Source: RU20A sp042610495 (GTDB taxonomy: Bacteria > Pseudomonadota > Alphaproteobacteria > Rhizobiales > Rhizobiaceae). Taken from it: DNA of 64,000 nt. The notes beneath the pieces are model-generated. The model was not told the DNA's origin. It ran no database searches and worked only from the letters and a program-made list of their open reading frames with translations. Location of the stretch: positions 62,001-126,000 of the forward strand of contig NZ_JBHGAP010000003.1 of assembly GCF_042610495.1 (NCBI RefSeq), in the 5' to 3' direction. This document shows positions 1-9,338 of the stretch, in pieces; the stretch's first letter is position 1, and each line of letters starts with the position of its first letter. The position numbers and the translations under genes were made by a program.

Positions 1-573
1 AGTGACGATCTCGTTCGCCGAAACCGTGCCGCCGACGCTCATTCCCGTGGTTTTCCCGACCTCTGCCCGCCCGCCGGGGCCGACTTCGGCGCGCTCTCCG
101 GAGGCGAAGGCCGTGACCTGCACGAGGCCGCGATCGACCTCCACACGGGCGCGGCGGCGATCGACGGAAACGGTGAAGTGCGTGCCTTTCACGACGGCCG
201 CGAGGAAAGGCGTCTGGACGGCGGTGTGCGGCTGGCTGCGCTTCTCGATATCAAGCTCGATCGTGCCCATCTGCTGGGCGATCTCGGTCTTCGGGGATGC
301 CCCGCCGGATGTCCACACGAGCGCCAGAGTGCCGGGATGCAGGACCATGCTTTCGACGCCGCGCCTCAGCAGCGCCCGTCCGCCTTTCCCCGTCGAGATC
401 CAGGCCTTGTTCGGTACGGTATCGCCGGTCTTGAGGGTGACCCAGCTTGCCTTGTCGAGCGTGTAGCGCACGCCGGTCGTGACCTTGGCAACCTGCCAGT
501 CCGCAGCCCGCGCGGCGGCTGTGCTTGCGGCAAGGGCGAAGACTAAGAGTAAAGCTCTGGTGATCGCGATCAT
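1..573 (-). CDS. FecR-domain secreted protein (3' end outside window)
   Basis: The minus-strand frame opens with ATG at 573 and stays open for 191 codons to the left edge, so the C-terminus is missing. Residues 1-23 form a Sec signal peptide (hydrophobic LLLVFALAAS, cleavage likely after ARA). Residues about 45-160 look like a FecR domain: a charged/beta-rich periplasmic module with the motif TPFLAAVVKGTHFTV at 121-135, followed by a glycine-rich stretch (GPGGRAEVG). Stand-alone secreted FecR proteins of this sort occur in rhizobia, often beside CHASE2 adenylate cyclases or LysM/autotransporter proteins; the neighbour to the left is not visible. No FecI sigma factor or TonB receptor is seen nearby, so an iron-signalling role should not be assumed. 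Confidence 0.7.
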   Translation of the reverse strand, partial: MIAITRALLLVFALAASTAAARAADWQVAKVTTGVRYTLDKASWVTLKTGDTVPNKAWISTGKGGRALLRRGVESMVLHPGTLALVWTSGGASPKTEIAQQMGTIELDIEKRSQPHTAVQTPFLAAVVKGTHFTVSVDRRRARVEVDRGLVQVTAFASGERAEVGPGGRAEVGKTTGMSVGGTVSANEIVT

Positions 574-684
574 GCTGCACATCCCTTGTTATCGAGAAGT
601 GTAAGCCACGAGCGCCTTAAGATTCCTTTGCGCACCTGTGTCCAATGCTTCGTATCGCTGCGCTTTCCCCGTGATTTCGGCGGA

Positions 685-714
685 CTTAACCCCTGCTTAA
701 CCCCTGCTTAACCC
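685..714. repeat. Short 11-bp direct repeat (about 2.7 copies)
   Basis: The unit CTTAACCCCTG starts at 685 and 696, with a partial third copy (CTTAACCC) at 707. It lies between the FecR-domain gene and the CobW gene, upstream of the putative promoter. It could be slippage-derived or an array of half-sites; nothing else supports a function. Confidence 0.6.
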
Positions 715-745
715 GTCCAGGCGGGCCAGCGCCCCGCGCGGTGGC

Positions 746-780
746 TTGACAGTGGCAGGATATGTAATGTTATTACATTA
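746..780 (+). promoter_or_regulatory. Promoter with Zur-like palindromic operator upstream of CobW gene
   Basis: TTGACA at 746-751 is a good -35 box; TGTTAT at 768-773 is an acceptable -10 after 16 bp. The -10 sits in an AT-rich palindrome: TGTAAT-GTT-ATTACA at 763-777, extendable as TAATG-N6-CATTA at 765-780. The half-site AATGTTAT resembles the Zur box core of proteobacteria, and CobW/ZigA-type GTPases are established Zur targets. Overlap with the -10 fits a repressor. Assignment to Zur rather than another Fur-family protein is inference. Confidence 0.6.
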
Positions 781-835
781 ATGCCGGGTATTCGACATAT
801 GCCCTTCTGCCGTCTTCCAGTTATCGGAGCCCATC

Positions 836-2038
<1,203 letters not shown>

Positions 2039-2100
2039 GACAGGGCGGTGGAATGGCGGCGCGGACCCCGTCTTGACAGGGGCGCCGCGCTGCCGTCTAA

Positions 2101-2296
2101 CTGGCGTTGACGGTTCCCGAGGCAAAGCCGGAGGGATTAATAGGGAACACGGTGAGGACGACCCGAACGGGGCCGAATCCGTGGCTGCCCCCGCAACTGT
2201 GAGCGGCGAGGCCCTGCCATCCATGCCACTGGTCGGAAACGACCGGGAAGGCCGGCAGGACCAGCGACCCGCAAGCCAGGAGACCTGCCGTCGAAG
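2101..2296 (+). promoter_or_regulatory. Cobalamin (AdoCbl) riboswitch
   Basis: The region carries the hallmarks of a B12 riboswitch: GGTTCCCGAGG, GGGATTAATAGGGAACACGG, the segment GCCGAATCCGTGG followed by TGCCCCCGCAACTGTGAGC, the L-box GCCACTGG (2225-2232), and the B12 box AGCCAGGAGACCTGCC (2274-2289). A closing P1 helix can form between 2107-2113 and 2288-2294. It lies 110 bp upstream of a DUF1636-ABC importer operon, which it should repress when adenosylcobalamin is plentiful. Confidence 0.96.
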
Positions 2297-2306
2297 CACG
2301 CAACAA

Positions 2307-2343
2307 CCGGACGGGGTGATCCGGGAAGTGTTGGACCGTCCGG
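2307..2343 (+). promoter_or_regulatory. Hairpin downstream of riboswitch (candidate expression platform)
   Basis: CCGGACGG (2307-2314) pairs perfectly with CCGTCCGG (2336-2343). No U-run follows, so a simple intrinsic terminator is unlikely; it may be part of the switching structure or a Rho-related element. The operon's Shine-Dalgarno is about 60 nt further on. Confidence 0.45.
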
Positions 2344-2411
2344 CCCTGCGCGCCTTGTCGCCTGGCCCCTCGATTCATCCTTCTCCGGCTCCGTTGTTTC
2401 GAAGGATGATG

Positions 2412-2828
2412 ATGAGCGACCTCCTGTCGATGGCGGTATGCAGCCGCTGCCAGACCCTGCCCGTGACCGATCCGGCGCAGGGCGAAAGTCCCACCGATCT
2501 CGCCGGTTCCCGGCCGTCACCGCCCGGCGCGCGGCTTCTCGATCGGCTTGCCGCGGTCGCCGACCTGCACGGCATTCACCTGCAGCCCACGGCCTGCCTT
2601 GCCGGGTGCGACCGGCCGCTGACCATCGGTTTCTCCGCGCCGGGGCGGGCCACCTATCTCTTCGGCAATATCGATCCGGAGACCGACCTGCCGGCCCTGA
2701 TGGCCTTTGCCGGGCTCTACCGCGCCGCGCCTGGCGGCTGGACGAACGAGGGGCAGCGGCCGGAAGGACTGCGGGGCAAGATCATTGCCCGCATTCCGGC
2801 GCCTGCGGTCGCGGCGGTCAGCGCATGA
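2412..2828 (+). CDS. DUF1636 small metal-binding protein
   Basis: A 138-residue protein if ATG 2412 is used. Three in-frame ATGs occur at 2406, 2409 and 2412; GAAGG at 2401-2405 gives proper spacing only to the last. Cysteine pairs are visible near the N-terminus (CSRC) and mid-protein (ACLAGCDRP), a thioredoxin-like ferredoxin arrangement typical of DUF1636, a family often found with cobalamin genes in alphaproteobacteria. It is the first gene after the cobalamin riboswitch and overlaps the ATPase gene by 4 bp (ATGA), so it is co-translated with the importer. A role in handling cobalt, corrinoid or an Fe-S-dependent step is inferred only. Confidence 0.8.
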   Translation: MSDLLSMAVCSRCQTLPVTDPAQGESPTDLAGSRPSPPGARLLDRLAAVADLHGIHLQPTACLAGCDRPLTIGFSAPGRATYLFGNIDPETDLPALMAFAGLYRAAPGGWTNEGQRPEGLRGKIIARIPAPAVAAVSA

Positions 2829-3643
2829 GCGAGATCCTTCTGGATGCGAAGGACCTCTCCTTCGTCACGGCCTCGGGTGCCCGCATCGTGCGCGATGTCT
2901 CGCTTCAGGTGGCGGCCGGCGACCGGCTGGCGATCATCGGCCCGAACGGTGCCGGCAAGACGACGCTGATGCAGATGCTGGCTGGACTTGCAAAGCCTGC
3001 ATCCGGTTCGCTGCGTCTGGCCGGCCGCCCGCTCGATCTGCTGCGCCCGGCCGAGCGGGCCCGGCTCGTCGCCGTCGTCGGTCAGGCCGACCAGCCGGAC
3101 CGACGGATCTCGGTGCGCGACTACGTGGCGCTCGGCCGCATTCCGCATGCCGGCATCGCCTCGCCGAAGGTGGATGCCTTCCTCGTTGCCGAGGCGCTGG
3201 AGCGCACGGCGATGGCGGGCTTTGCCCGGCGGGAGATGGGGTCGCTGTCGGGCGGCGAGCGGCAGAGGGCGCAGATCGCCCGGGCGCTGGCGCAGGAGCC
3301 GCGCATCCTCTTTCTGGATGAACCCACCAACCATCTCGACCCGCGGGCGCGCGGCACGCTGCTGTCGCTCGTGGCCGATCTCAGTCTCACGGTGGTCGCC
3401 GTGCTGCACGACCTGCATCTGGTGCCGGGCTTTGCAACGCGCGTCGCGGTCCTGCGCGACGGCGCGCTCGTTGCTTCCGGCACGGCCGGCGAGGCGCTGT
3501 CGCGCGAGACGATCCGCGATGTCTTCGGTATCGATCTCATCCGCCTTCCCCATCCGCACGAGGACCGCGAACTGACGGTCTTCGACATTCCCGTTTCATC
3601 GACCCACCCTGTCTCTCCCGAATCCGGAGCCTTGCATCCATGA
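2825..3643 (+). CDS. ABC transporter ATP-binding protein, FecE/BtuD type
   Basis: A 272-residue ATPase with Walker A GPNGAGKTT (39-47), signature LSGGERQRAQ (about 143), Walker B RILFLDEPTNHLDP (about 160-173) and the H-loop in VLHDLHL. The sequence clusters with ATPases of siderophore, haem and cobalamin importers. It overlaps the upstream DUF1636 gene and the downstream binding-protein gene by ATGA junctions. Riboswitch control points to cobalamin, cobinamide or another corrinoid/cobalt-related substrate. Confidence 0.92.
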   Translation: MSEILLDAKDLSFVTASGARIVRDVSLQVAAGDRLAIIGPNGAGKTTLMQMLAGLAKPASGSLRLAGRPLDLLRPAERARLVAVVGQADQPDRRISVRDYVALGRIPHAGIASPKVDAFLVAEALERTAMAGFARREMGSLSGGERQRAQIARALAQEPRILFLDEPTNHLDPRARGTLLSLVADLSLTVVAVLHDLHLVPGFATRVAVLRDGALVASGTAGEALSRETIRDVFGIDLIRLPHPHEDRELTVFDIPVSSTHPVSPESGALHP

Positions 3644-4602
3644 CACTTCGCATGCTCGTCGCCGGCGCTGTCGCCGTTGTCGCTACCCTCGCCACGTCGC
3701 CCGCCTTCGCCTTTCCCGTCACGGTCGACAGCTGCGGCCAGACGCTCACCTTCGATGCCGCGCCGAAGCGCATGGTGGTGCATGACATCAACATGGCGAA
3801 GATGGCCTTCGCGCTCGGCCTTCAGCCCTCGATGGTGGGCGTCACCGGCATTTCCGGCTGGTACAAGACCGATGACATTTTCAAGAAGGAGCAGGGCGCG
3901 ATCCCGGAACTTGCGCCGAAATATCCGACGGTCGAAAATCTGGTCGCCGTCAACACCGACTTCTTCTTCGCGGGCTGGTATTACGGCATGAAGCCCGGCG
4001 GCGACGTGACGCCGGATACGCTCGCCCCCCACGGCATCAAGACACTGGTTCTCACCGAAAGCTGCGTGCATCTCGACAAGAACCGGCCCGCCGCCTCCAT
4101 GGACCTGCTCTATGGCGACATCGAAAAGCTCGGCACGATCTTCGGCAAGGAAGCGGAAGCGAACGCGCTGGTGACGGGCTGGAAGGCGCAACTGGCCGAT
4201 ATCCAGGCGAAGGTCGGCGATCACTCCGGCACGCGCGTCTTCCTCTTCGACAGCGGTGAGGACAAGCCGTTCACGGCCGGCAAGTTCGCCATCCCGACGG
4301 CGATGATCGCGGCTGCCGGCGGTCAGAACATCATGGCCGACATGGACACGAGCTGGGGCACGACGGACTGGGAAACGGTCGCCACGCGCAATCCTGAGTT
4401 CCTCGTGCTGCTCGATTACCAGGATGGGGCCGGCTACAAAAAGCTGCTCGATTTCCTGAAGGCGCATCCGGCCATGAAGGAGACGGATGCGGTGAAGAAC
4501 GAGCGTTTCGTGGCGCTGCGCTATGAAGAGCTGACGCCCGGCCCGGACAATGTCGCGGCGATCGGCAAGATCGCGCGGGCCATGCATCCGGAAGCCTTCT
4601 GA
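3640..4602 (+). CDS. ABC transporter periplasmic substrate-binding protein, FepB/BtuF type
   Basis: A 320-residue protein with a cleavable signal peptide (about residues 1-24, ending SPAFA) and no lipobox cysteine. The mature part has the class III binding-protein layout with a rigid helix between two lobes; it begins with VTVDSCGQTLTFDAAPKRMVV, the usual start of this family. It delivers the substrate to the permease encoded 3 nt downstream. Two cysteines (the SCG near the mature N-terminus and ESCVH about residue 145) may form a disulfide. Specificity is not readable from sequence; the riboswitch argues for a corrinoid. Confidence 0.9.
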   Translation: MTLRMLVAGAVAVVATLATSPAFAFPVTVDSCGQTLTFDAAPKRMVVHDINMAKMAFALGLQPSMVGVTGISGWYKTDDIFKKEQGAIPELAPKYPTVENLVAVNTDFFFAGWYYGMKPGGDVTPDTLAPHGIKTLVLTESCVHLDKNRPAASMDLLYGDIEKLGTIFGKEAEANALVTGWKAQLADIQAKVGDHSGTRVFLFDSGEDKPFTAGKFAIPTAMIAAAGGQNIMADMDTSWGTTDWETVATRNPEFLVLLDYQDGAGYKKLLDFLKAHPAMKETDAVKNERFVALRYEELTPGPDNVAAIGKIARAMHPEAF

Positions 4603-4604
4603 TC

Positions 4605-5615
4605 GTGACGCTTCGTTTCGGTCTCGGCGTGGCGGCGGCGCTGGTCGCCGTCGTGCTGCTCGCCTGCGCCTCGGTTGCCTATGGTTCCACCGTCATCCCC
4701 ATCGCCGACGTGCTGACGGCCATCGGCCGTGCCGTCGGTTTGGTGAACGATGGCGTGACGACGCCGGTCGATCGCATCGTCGTCGATCTGCGCCTGCCGC
4801 GCGCCATCCTTGCCATCGCGGTTGGCGCAGGGCTCGGCGTCATCGGCCTGCTGCTCCAGACGGTGACCCGCAACGATCTTGCCGATCCCTTCCTCTTCGG
4901 TCTTTCGGCCGGGGCGGCGGCCGGGGCGGTGGCCGTCATCACCCGCATCGGCGACCGGCTCGGCCTCTTCACCCTGCCGATCGCGGCCTTTGCGGGCGGC
5001 ATGCTGGCGACGGGCGTCGTGCTGATGCTCATTCGCCGCGCCCAGGGCTACGGGCCGGAGCGGCTCGTCCTGGCCGGGCTCGCGGTCTCCTTCCTGTTTA
5101 CCGCGCTCACCAACTATCTCGTCTTTTCCGGCGACCAGCGGGCGGCCCATTCGGTACTGTTCTGGACCATGGGCGGGCTGGGGCTTGCGAGCTGGCAGAA
5201 CATCGGCATCGGCATCGTCGGCGCGCTGATGGCGCTCGGCTACACGCTCAACCGGCACCGGCAGCTGGATGCGCTGCTGGGTGGCGAGCAGACGGCCGAA
5301 AGCCTCGGCGTGCCGGTCACGCGGCTGCGCAACCTGACCTTTCTCATCGCCAGCTTCTCGACCGCTCTCCTGGTCTCGATTGCCGGCGTCATCGGCTTCA
5401 TCGGCCTGATGATCCCGCATATGGCGCGGGCCTTTGCCGGGCCGCTGCATGCGCGGCTCGCCGTCGCCTCGGCGCTTCTCGGCGCGGCGCTGCTTCTCGG
5501 CAGCGATCTCATCGCCCGCACGCTTTTGCCTCCGCAGGAACTGCCGGTCGGCGTCGTGACAAGCTCGATCGGAGCATTCTTCATCGTGGCGATGCTGGCC
5601 TACCGGCCGCGCTAA
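4605..5615 (+). CDS. ABC transporter permease, FecCD/BtuC type
   Basis: A 336-residue, very hydrophobic protein with about ten membrane spans. It has the coupling motif of the FecCD family near the end (GFIGLMIPHMAR) and the early RLPRAILAIAVGAGLG segment. Translation starts at GTG 4605, 2 nt after the binding-protein stop. It forms the channel of the importer with the ATPase at 2825. It ends 7 bp before the convergent SDR gene. Confidence 0.92.
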   Translation: MTLRFGLGVAAALVAVVLLACASVAYGSTVIPIADVLTAIGRAVGLVNDGVTTPVDRIVVDLRLPRAILAIAVGAGLGVIGLLLQTVTRNDLADPFLFGLSAGAAAGAVAVITRIGDRLGLFTLPIAAFAGGMLATGVVLMLIRRAQGYGPERLVLAGLAVSFLFTALTNYLVFSGDQRAAHSVLFWTMGGLGLASWQNIGIGIVGALMALGYTLNRHRQLDALLGGEQTAESLGVPVTRLRNLTFLIASFSTALLVSIAGVIGFIGLMIPHMARAFAGPLHARLAVASALLGAALLLGSDLIARTLLPPQELPVGVVTSSIGAFFIVAMLAYRPR

Positions 5616-5622
5616 GAACGGC

Positions 5623-6399
5623 TCACCAGCAGGTGAAACCGCCATCGACGGGGAGAACGGCGCCGGTGACGAGGCTTGCCGCCTCCGAGGCGAGGAAGAG
5701 GATGGCCGCCGCCACCTCGTCGGCTTGGCCCATCCGGCCCATGGGCGTATCGTTCAGCCAGATCGGCAGGCGCTCCAGGTTCAGCGGGTTGGCGCTGACC
5801 ATGGGCGTTTCGATGTAGGTCGGCGCCACGGCGTTGACGCGCACCTTGTGCTGTGCCCATTCCGCCGCCATGGAGCGGGTCATGTGGTGCACGGCGGCCT
5901 TGGAGACATTGTAGGGCGTCTGCGGCTGCGGGCGGTTGGCGATCGTGCCGGACATGGAGCCGAGATTGACGATCGAACCCTTGCCCGCCTTGATCATGTG
6001 GGCGCCGAAGGCGCGCGAGCACCAGAAGACGCCGTTGACGTTGACATTCATGATCTTCAGCCACAGCGCGTCCGAGACATCTTCGGACGATGTGCCGCTG
6101 TCGCCGATGCCGGCATTGTTGATGAGAATGGTGGCCGGCGTGCCGCGCGCGGCGAGTTCGTCGGCAATCGCGGTCATGCGGGCGCTGTCGGTGACATCGC
6201 CTTCGAAGAGTTCGGCTTTGTAACCCCTGGCGGCCAGTTCCTTCACGGCCTCTTCGCCCATCTCCGCCTTCGGCTCGATGATGACGACATGGGCGCCGGC
6301 TTCGCCGAGCGCGAGCGCGGTCTGGTAGCCGATGCTGCGGCCGCCGCCGGTGACGACGGCGACTTCGCCGGCAAGTTCGAAACGTTGCTTGAACGACAT
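5623..6399 (-). CDS. SDR-family oxidoreductase (polyol/sugar dehydrogenase)
   Basis: A 258-residue classical short-chain dehydrogenase: NAD(P)-binding TGGGRSIG near the N-terminus, NNAG, catalytic Ser in GSMSG, YNVSK (Tyr-x3-Lys), and a C-terminal GAVLPVDGGF. It is the last gene of a minus-strand run with ribitol dehydrogenase-like and KbaZ-like genes; only 12 bp separate it from rbtD. By context it probably oxidises a hexitol or pentitol or reduces a ketose such as sorbose. Exact substrate unknown. Confidence 0.85.
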   Translation of the reverse strand: MSFKQRFELAGEVAVVTGGGRSIGYQTALALGEAGAHVVIIEPKAEMGEEAVKELAARGYKAELFEGDVTDSARMTAIADELAARGTPATILINNAGIGDSGTSSEDVSDALWLKIMNVNVNGVFWCSRAFGAHMIKAGKGSIVNLGSMSGTIANRPQPQTPYNVSKAAVHHMTRSMAAEWAQHKVRVNAVAPTYIETPMVSANPLNLERLPIWLNDTPMGRMGQADEVAAAILFLASEAASLVTGAVLPVDGGFTCW

Positions 6400-6411
6400 G
6401 GAAGTTTCTCC

Positions 6412-7143
6412 TCAGATATCCTGACTGGCGGGAAGGATCACGACATCGCGGATGGTGATGTGGCGCGGGCGGCTCAGCATGAAGAGCAGCACGTCGGCGA
6501 TCTCTTCGGGTTCGATCAGGCTTTTCGCGGCCTTGGCCTTTTCCAGCCGCTCCTCCAGCCAGTCATCGAGAAGGGCTGTGATGACGGGGCCGGGCGCGAT
6601 GGAGCCGACGCGTATGCCGTGCTTGGCCACCTGCCGGCGCAGCGTATAGACCAGCGTCTGCACGGCATGTTTCGAGGCGGAGTAGACCGGCTCCCACGGA
6701 ATATGTTCGTGGCCGGCAACGGAAGTGGTGACGACGATGTCGCCCGTCTGGCGCTCGATCATGTGCGGCAGCACGGCATGCACGGTGCGAAAGACCGCGT
6801 TGACATTGAGGTTCAGGAGCTTGTCGAACGCATCGGGGTCGCCGTCCACGAGGTCGCCGCCGATATAGGTGCCGGCATTGGCGTGGAAGACGTCGAGCCG
6901 GCCGGCTCTCGCGAGGATTGCCGGCACCATGGTCCTGACGCTCTCCGGGTCGAGGAGGTCGACGACGAGCGGGATGGCGCGGTCACGGCCGACCTCGGCA
7001 CAGATGCGCTTCAAGGCCTCTTCGGCACGATCCACGAAGAAGACGGTCGCGCCCTCGGCCACGCAGGCCTTCGCGCATGCAAGGCCGATGCCGGATGCCG
7101 CGCCGGTGATGGCAACCACCTTGCCGGAGAGTGATTCTGCCAT
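6412..7143 (-). CDS. rbtD: Ribitol 2-dehydrogenase-like SDR
   Basis: A 243-residue SDR starting at ATG 7143, chosen over upstream in-frame codons because GGAGG lies 6 nt before it. It matches Klebsiella ribitol 2-dehydrogenase closely as I recall it: SLSGKVVAITGAASGIGLAC at the start, HANAGTYIGG, WEPVYSASKHAVQ (catalytic Tyr and Lys) and an unusual C-terminus DVVILPASQDI rather than the standard DGG. The family converts ribitol to D-ribulose with NAD. No ribulokinase of araB/rbtK type is seen nearby except the rhamnulokinase-like FGGY gene at 14389. Confidence 0.8.
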   Translation of the reverse strand: MAESLSGKVVAITGAASGIGLACAKACVAEGATVFFVDRAEEALKRICAEVGRDRAIPLVVDLLDPESVRTMVPAILARAGRLDVFHANAGTYIGGDLVDGDPDAFDKLLNLNVNAVFRTVHAVLPHMIERQTGDIVVTTSVAGHEHIPWEPVYSASKHAVQTLVYTLRRQVAKHGIRVGSIAPGPVITALLDDWLEERLEKAKAAKSLIEPEEIADVLLFMLSRPRHITIRDVVILPASQDI

Positions 7144-7238
7144 GGATTCCTCCATTCGATGGCGGGACTGGATGCGCAGGTGCATCGGGCGGCGCCGGAC
7201 AGCGCCGCCGGTTGCCCCATGCGGATCCGATGGCTTGC

Positions 7239-8003
7239 TCAGCGGGTCGTATAACCGCCGTCGGCGATGAGAACGGCGCCGGTGACGTAGCTGGAGGCGG
7301 GCGAGCACAGGAAGAGGATGCAGTTCGCCATTTCCTCCGGCAGGCCGTAGCGGCCGATCGGCGTATTGGCGCGCCACACGCTGTCCCATTCCTTGTTGGT
7401 CTCGCGCACGGCCGTCATGTCGGTCTCGATATAGCCGGGCGCCAGCGCATTGACGCGGATATTGTCCGGCGCGAGTTCGTTGGCGAGGCTCTTCGTCAGC
7501 ATGTGCACGCCGGCCTTGGAGGCATTGTAGGCCACCTGGTTCTGCGGGACGTTGGTCACGACGCCGGAGATGGAGCCGACATTGAGGATTACGCCGCCGC
7601 CCTGCGCGCGCATCGGATTGATGGCCGAGCGGCAGAAGCGGAAAAGCTGCGTCAGGTTGGTCGACATGATCTTTTCATAGAGCTCGTCGGTAAAGTCGGG
7701 CGTATCGCCATGCTGGGCGACACCGGCATTGTTGACGAGAATGTCGATGCGTCCGTATTTCGCGATGGTGTGGGCAATCAGCTTTTCCGGCGTTTCCGGA
7801 TCGCGCGCATCGGCCGAGACGAAGTCGAATTCGTAGCCGGCCGCGCGCAGTTCCGCCTCACCCTCCGGATTGTCGCGCCGCGCCGTCAGAACGGATTTTG
7901 CACCGGCCTCGCCGAAGAGCTTGGCAACGGCAAGGCCGATGCCGCGATTGCCGCCGGTGATCAGCGCGACCTTGCCGTCCAGTCTGAAGTCGTTGAGTGC
8001 CAT
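7239..8003 (-). CDS. SDR-family oxidoreductase
   Basis: A 254-residue classical SDR with TGGNRGIG (cofactor loop), NNAG, a serine in NVGSISG, YNASK and a C-terminal GAVLIADGGY. It resembles sorbose reductase/glucitol dehydrogenase-type SDRs of polyol operons. It sits between the KbaZ-like gene (54 bp away) and rbtD (95 bp away) in the same direction, so it is probably co-transcribed. GGGAG lies before ATG 8003. Substrate is inferred to be a ketose or polyol. Confidence 0.83.
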   Translation of the reverse strand: MALNDFRLDGKVALITGGNRGIGLAVAKLFGEAGAKSVLTARRDNPEGEAELRAAGYEFDFVSADARDPETPEKLIAHTIAKYGRIDILVNNAGVAQHGDTPDFTDELYEKIMSTNLTQLFRFCRSAINPMRAQGGGVILNVGSISGVVTNVPQNQVAYNASKAGVHMLTKSLANELAPDNIRVNALAPGYIETDMTAVRETNKEWDSVWRANTPIGRYGLPEEMANCILFLCSPASSYVTGAVLIADGGYTTR

Positions 8004-8057
8004 GATGTTTCTCCCAATTTATCGTAAGGCCGTGATGTCTCAGGTAACCGGCGCGCC

Positions 8058-9338
8058 TCATCCGGCGCGGCCCGTCGATGCGTAGGCGTAGTCCTCCACG
8101 ACACGGCCGACGGCGGCCACCGCAAGGGCGGCGGGATCGAGCGGCGTGCCCGCAAAGGCGGTGAAATGCGGCAGGTGCTGCCGGAAGAGCGTGACCGGCA
8201 CGCTGACGCCAGACAGGCGGGCGAAGAGATCGGCCACGGCCGCTTCGGCTTCCGGCTGGTTCCAGTAGTAGCGGATACGATCCGAATAGGAGTAGTGGCG
8301 CTGAATGCGCTGGTTCTCCGCTGTCCCGCCGTAGTGACGCGCCCAGTCGCCCGGCTTTTCCAGCATCAGACGTTCCATGGCATCGTAAAGGGCACGCGGA
8401 CCGCGATCCGGGAAGAGGTCCCCGGCGATGAGGTCGAGGCCGTAGAGCGCTTCGCGGAGCGCAAAGGTCAGTTCCGGGCCGACCTTGAGGATGGCAAATC
8501 CGTCTTCGACGAGGGCGCGCAGCGGTTGGCGGCCCTGGTAATCGGTCGAGTGGGCCTCGAAGGCGAGGTTCGGCTCGCCGTCCAGAACGGCGCAAAGGGC
8601 TTTGGCCTTGTCGCGATCGTAGACAATGACATTCTCGTTGCCGAATTCGACGCCGGGCTGCACCACGACGCCGACGACGCGGGCAAAGGCATCCGAAAGG
8701 CCGGCATCTGCAAAGACGCGGCGGTGGACGGCGATGGTGGTGCGTGCTGCGTCCGCGGAGGTCGGCTCGATGGCGGTCAGCACGTGGTCGGCGCCGCCCG
8801 GCGGTGGGACTTCGGTGCCGATGATGTAGACGGGCGGCATGCGGCCGCTGCGTCTGGCTGTCTCTTCCGCCACCTTTGCCAGGCGGGCAGCACGGCCGGC
8901 GGTCGTCTCGTCGTCCAAGGCTTCGGGCTCGCCGGCGCAGCCCATGGACGCGTCCAGATGGATCTTCGAGAAGCCTGCCTCAATGTAAGCCGCGACCATC
9001 TTTTCAGCTTCAGCCATTGCCGCGTCGGCCGGCTGCTTTCGCCACGGATTGGGGCCGAGGTGATCGCCGCCGAGGATGATGCGGTCTCTGGCAAGCCCCG
9101 CATCGTCCGCCATGGCGAAGACCCTGGCGGCGAAGTCGGCGGGCGTCATGCCCGTATAGCCGCCCAGATGGTTGACCTGGTTGCAGGTCGCCTCGATGAG
9201 CACCGTCGTGCCGGTGCTGGCCGCGTATTCAAGACCGGCGCGGATGACGAGCGGGTGGGCCGAGCACAGCGAGGTGATGCCCTGTGCGCCTGCCTTGGGC
9301 ACCGAGGGATCGCGACGGAAGAGGGCGGCCTGTGTCAT
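8058..9338 (-). CDS. GatZ/KbaZ-like protein, probable D-tagatose-6-phosphate 4-epimerase
   Basis: A 426-residue COG4573-type protein; family motifs include GITSLCSAHPLVI, LIEATCNQVNH, LGGDHLGPNPW and KIHLDASMGC. In enterobacteria GatZ/KbaZ support the tagatose-bisphosphate aldolases GatY/KbaY, but no such partner is present here. In Agrobacterium a homologue encoded beside a tagatose kinase was shown to epimerise D-tagatose 6-phosphate to D-fructose 6-phosphate, and the gene order here (kinase first, ATGA overlap) is the same. Start ATG 9338 has GGAGG upstream and overlaps the kinase stop. Confidence 0.85.
   Translation of the reverse strand: MTQAALFRRDPSVPKAGAQGITSLCSAHPLVIRAGLEYAASTGTTVLIEATCNQVNHLGGYTGMTPADFAARVFAMADDAGLARDRIILGGDHLGPNPWRKQPADAAMAEAEKMVAAYIEAGFSKIHLDASMGCAGEPEALDDETTAGRAARLAKVAEETARRSGRMPPVYIIGTEVPPPGGADHVLTAIEPTSADAARTTIAVHRRVFADAGLSDAFARVVGVVVQPGVEFGNENVIVYDRDKAKALCAVLDGEPNLAFEAHSTDYQGRQPLRALVEDGFAILKVGPELTFALREALYGLDLIAGDLFPDRGPRALYDAMERLMLEKPGDWARHYGGTAENQRIQRHYSYSDRIRYYWNQPEAEAAVADLFARLSGVSVPVTLFRQHLPHFTAFAGTPLDPAALAVAAVGRVVEDYAYASTGRAG

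Noticed and set aside
5623..8003. SDR genes as fatty-acid or acetoacetyl-CoA reductases
   Set aside because: The ribitol dehydrogenase-like member, KbaZ-like protein, kinase and 3-epimerase in the same run indicate polyol metabolism.
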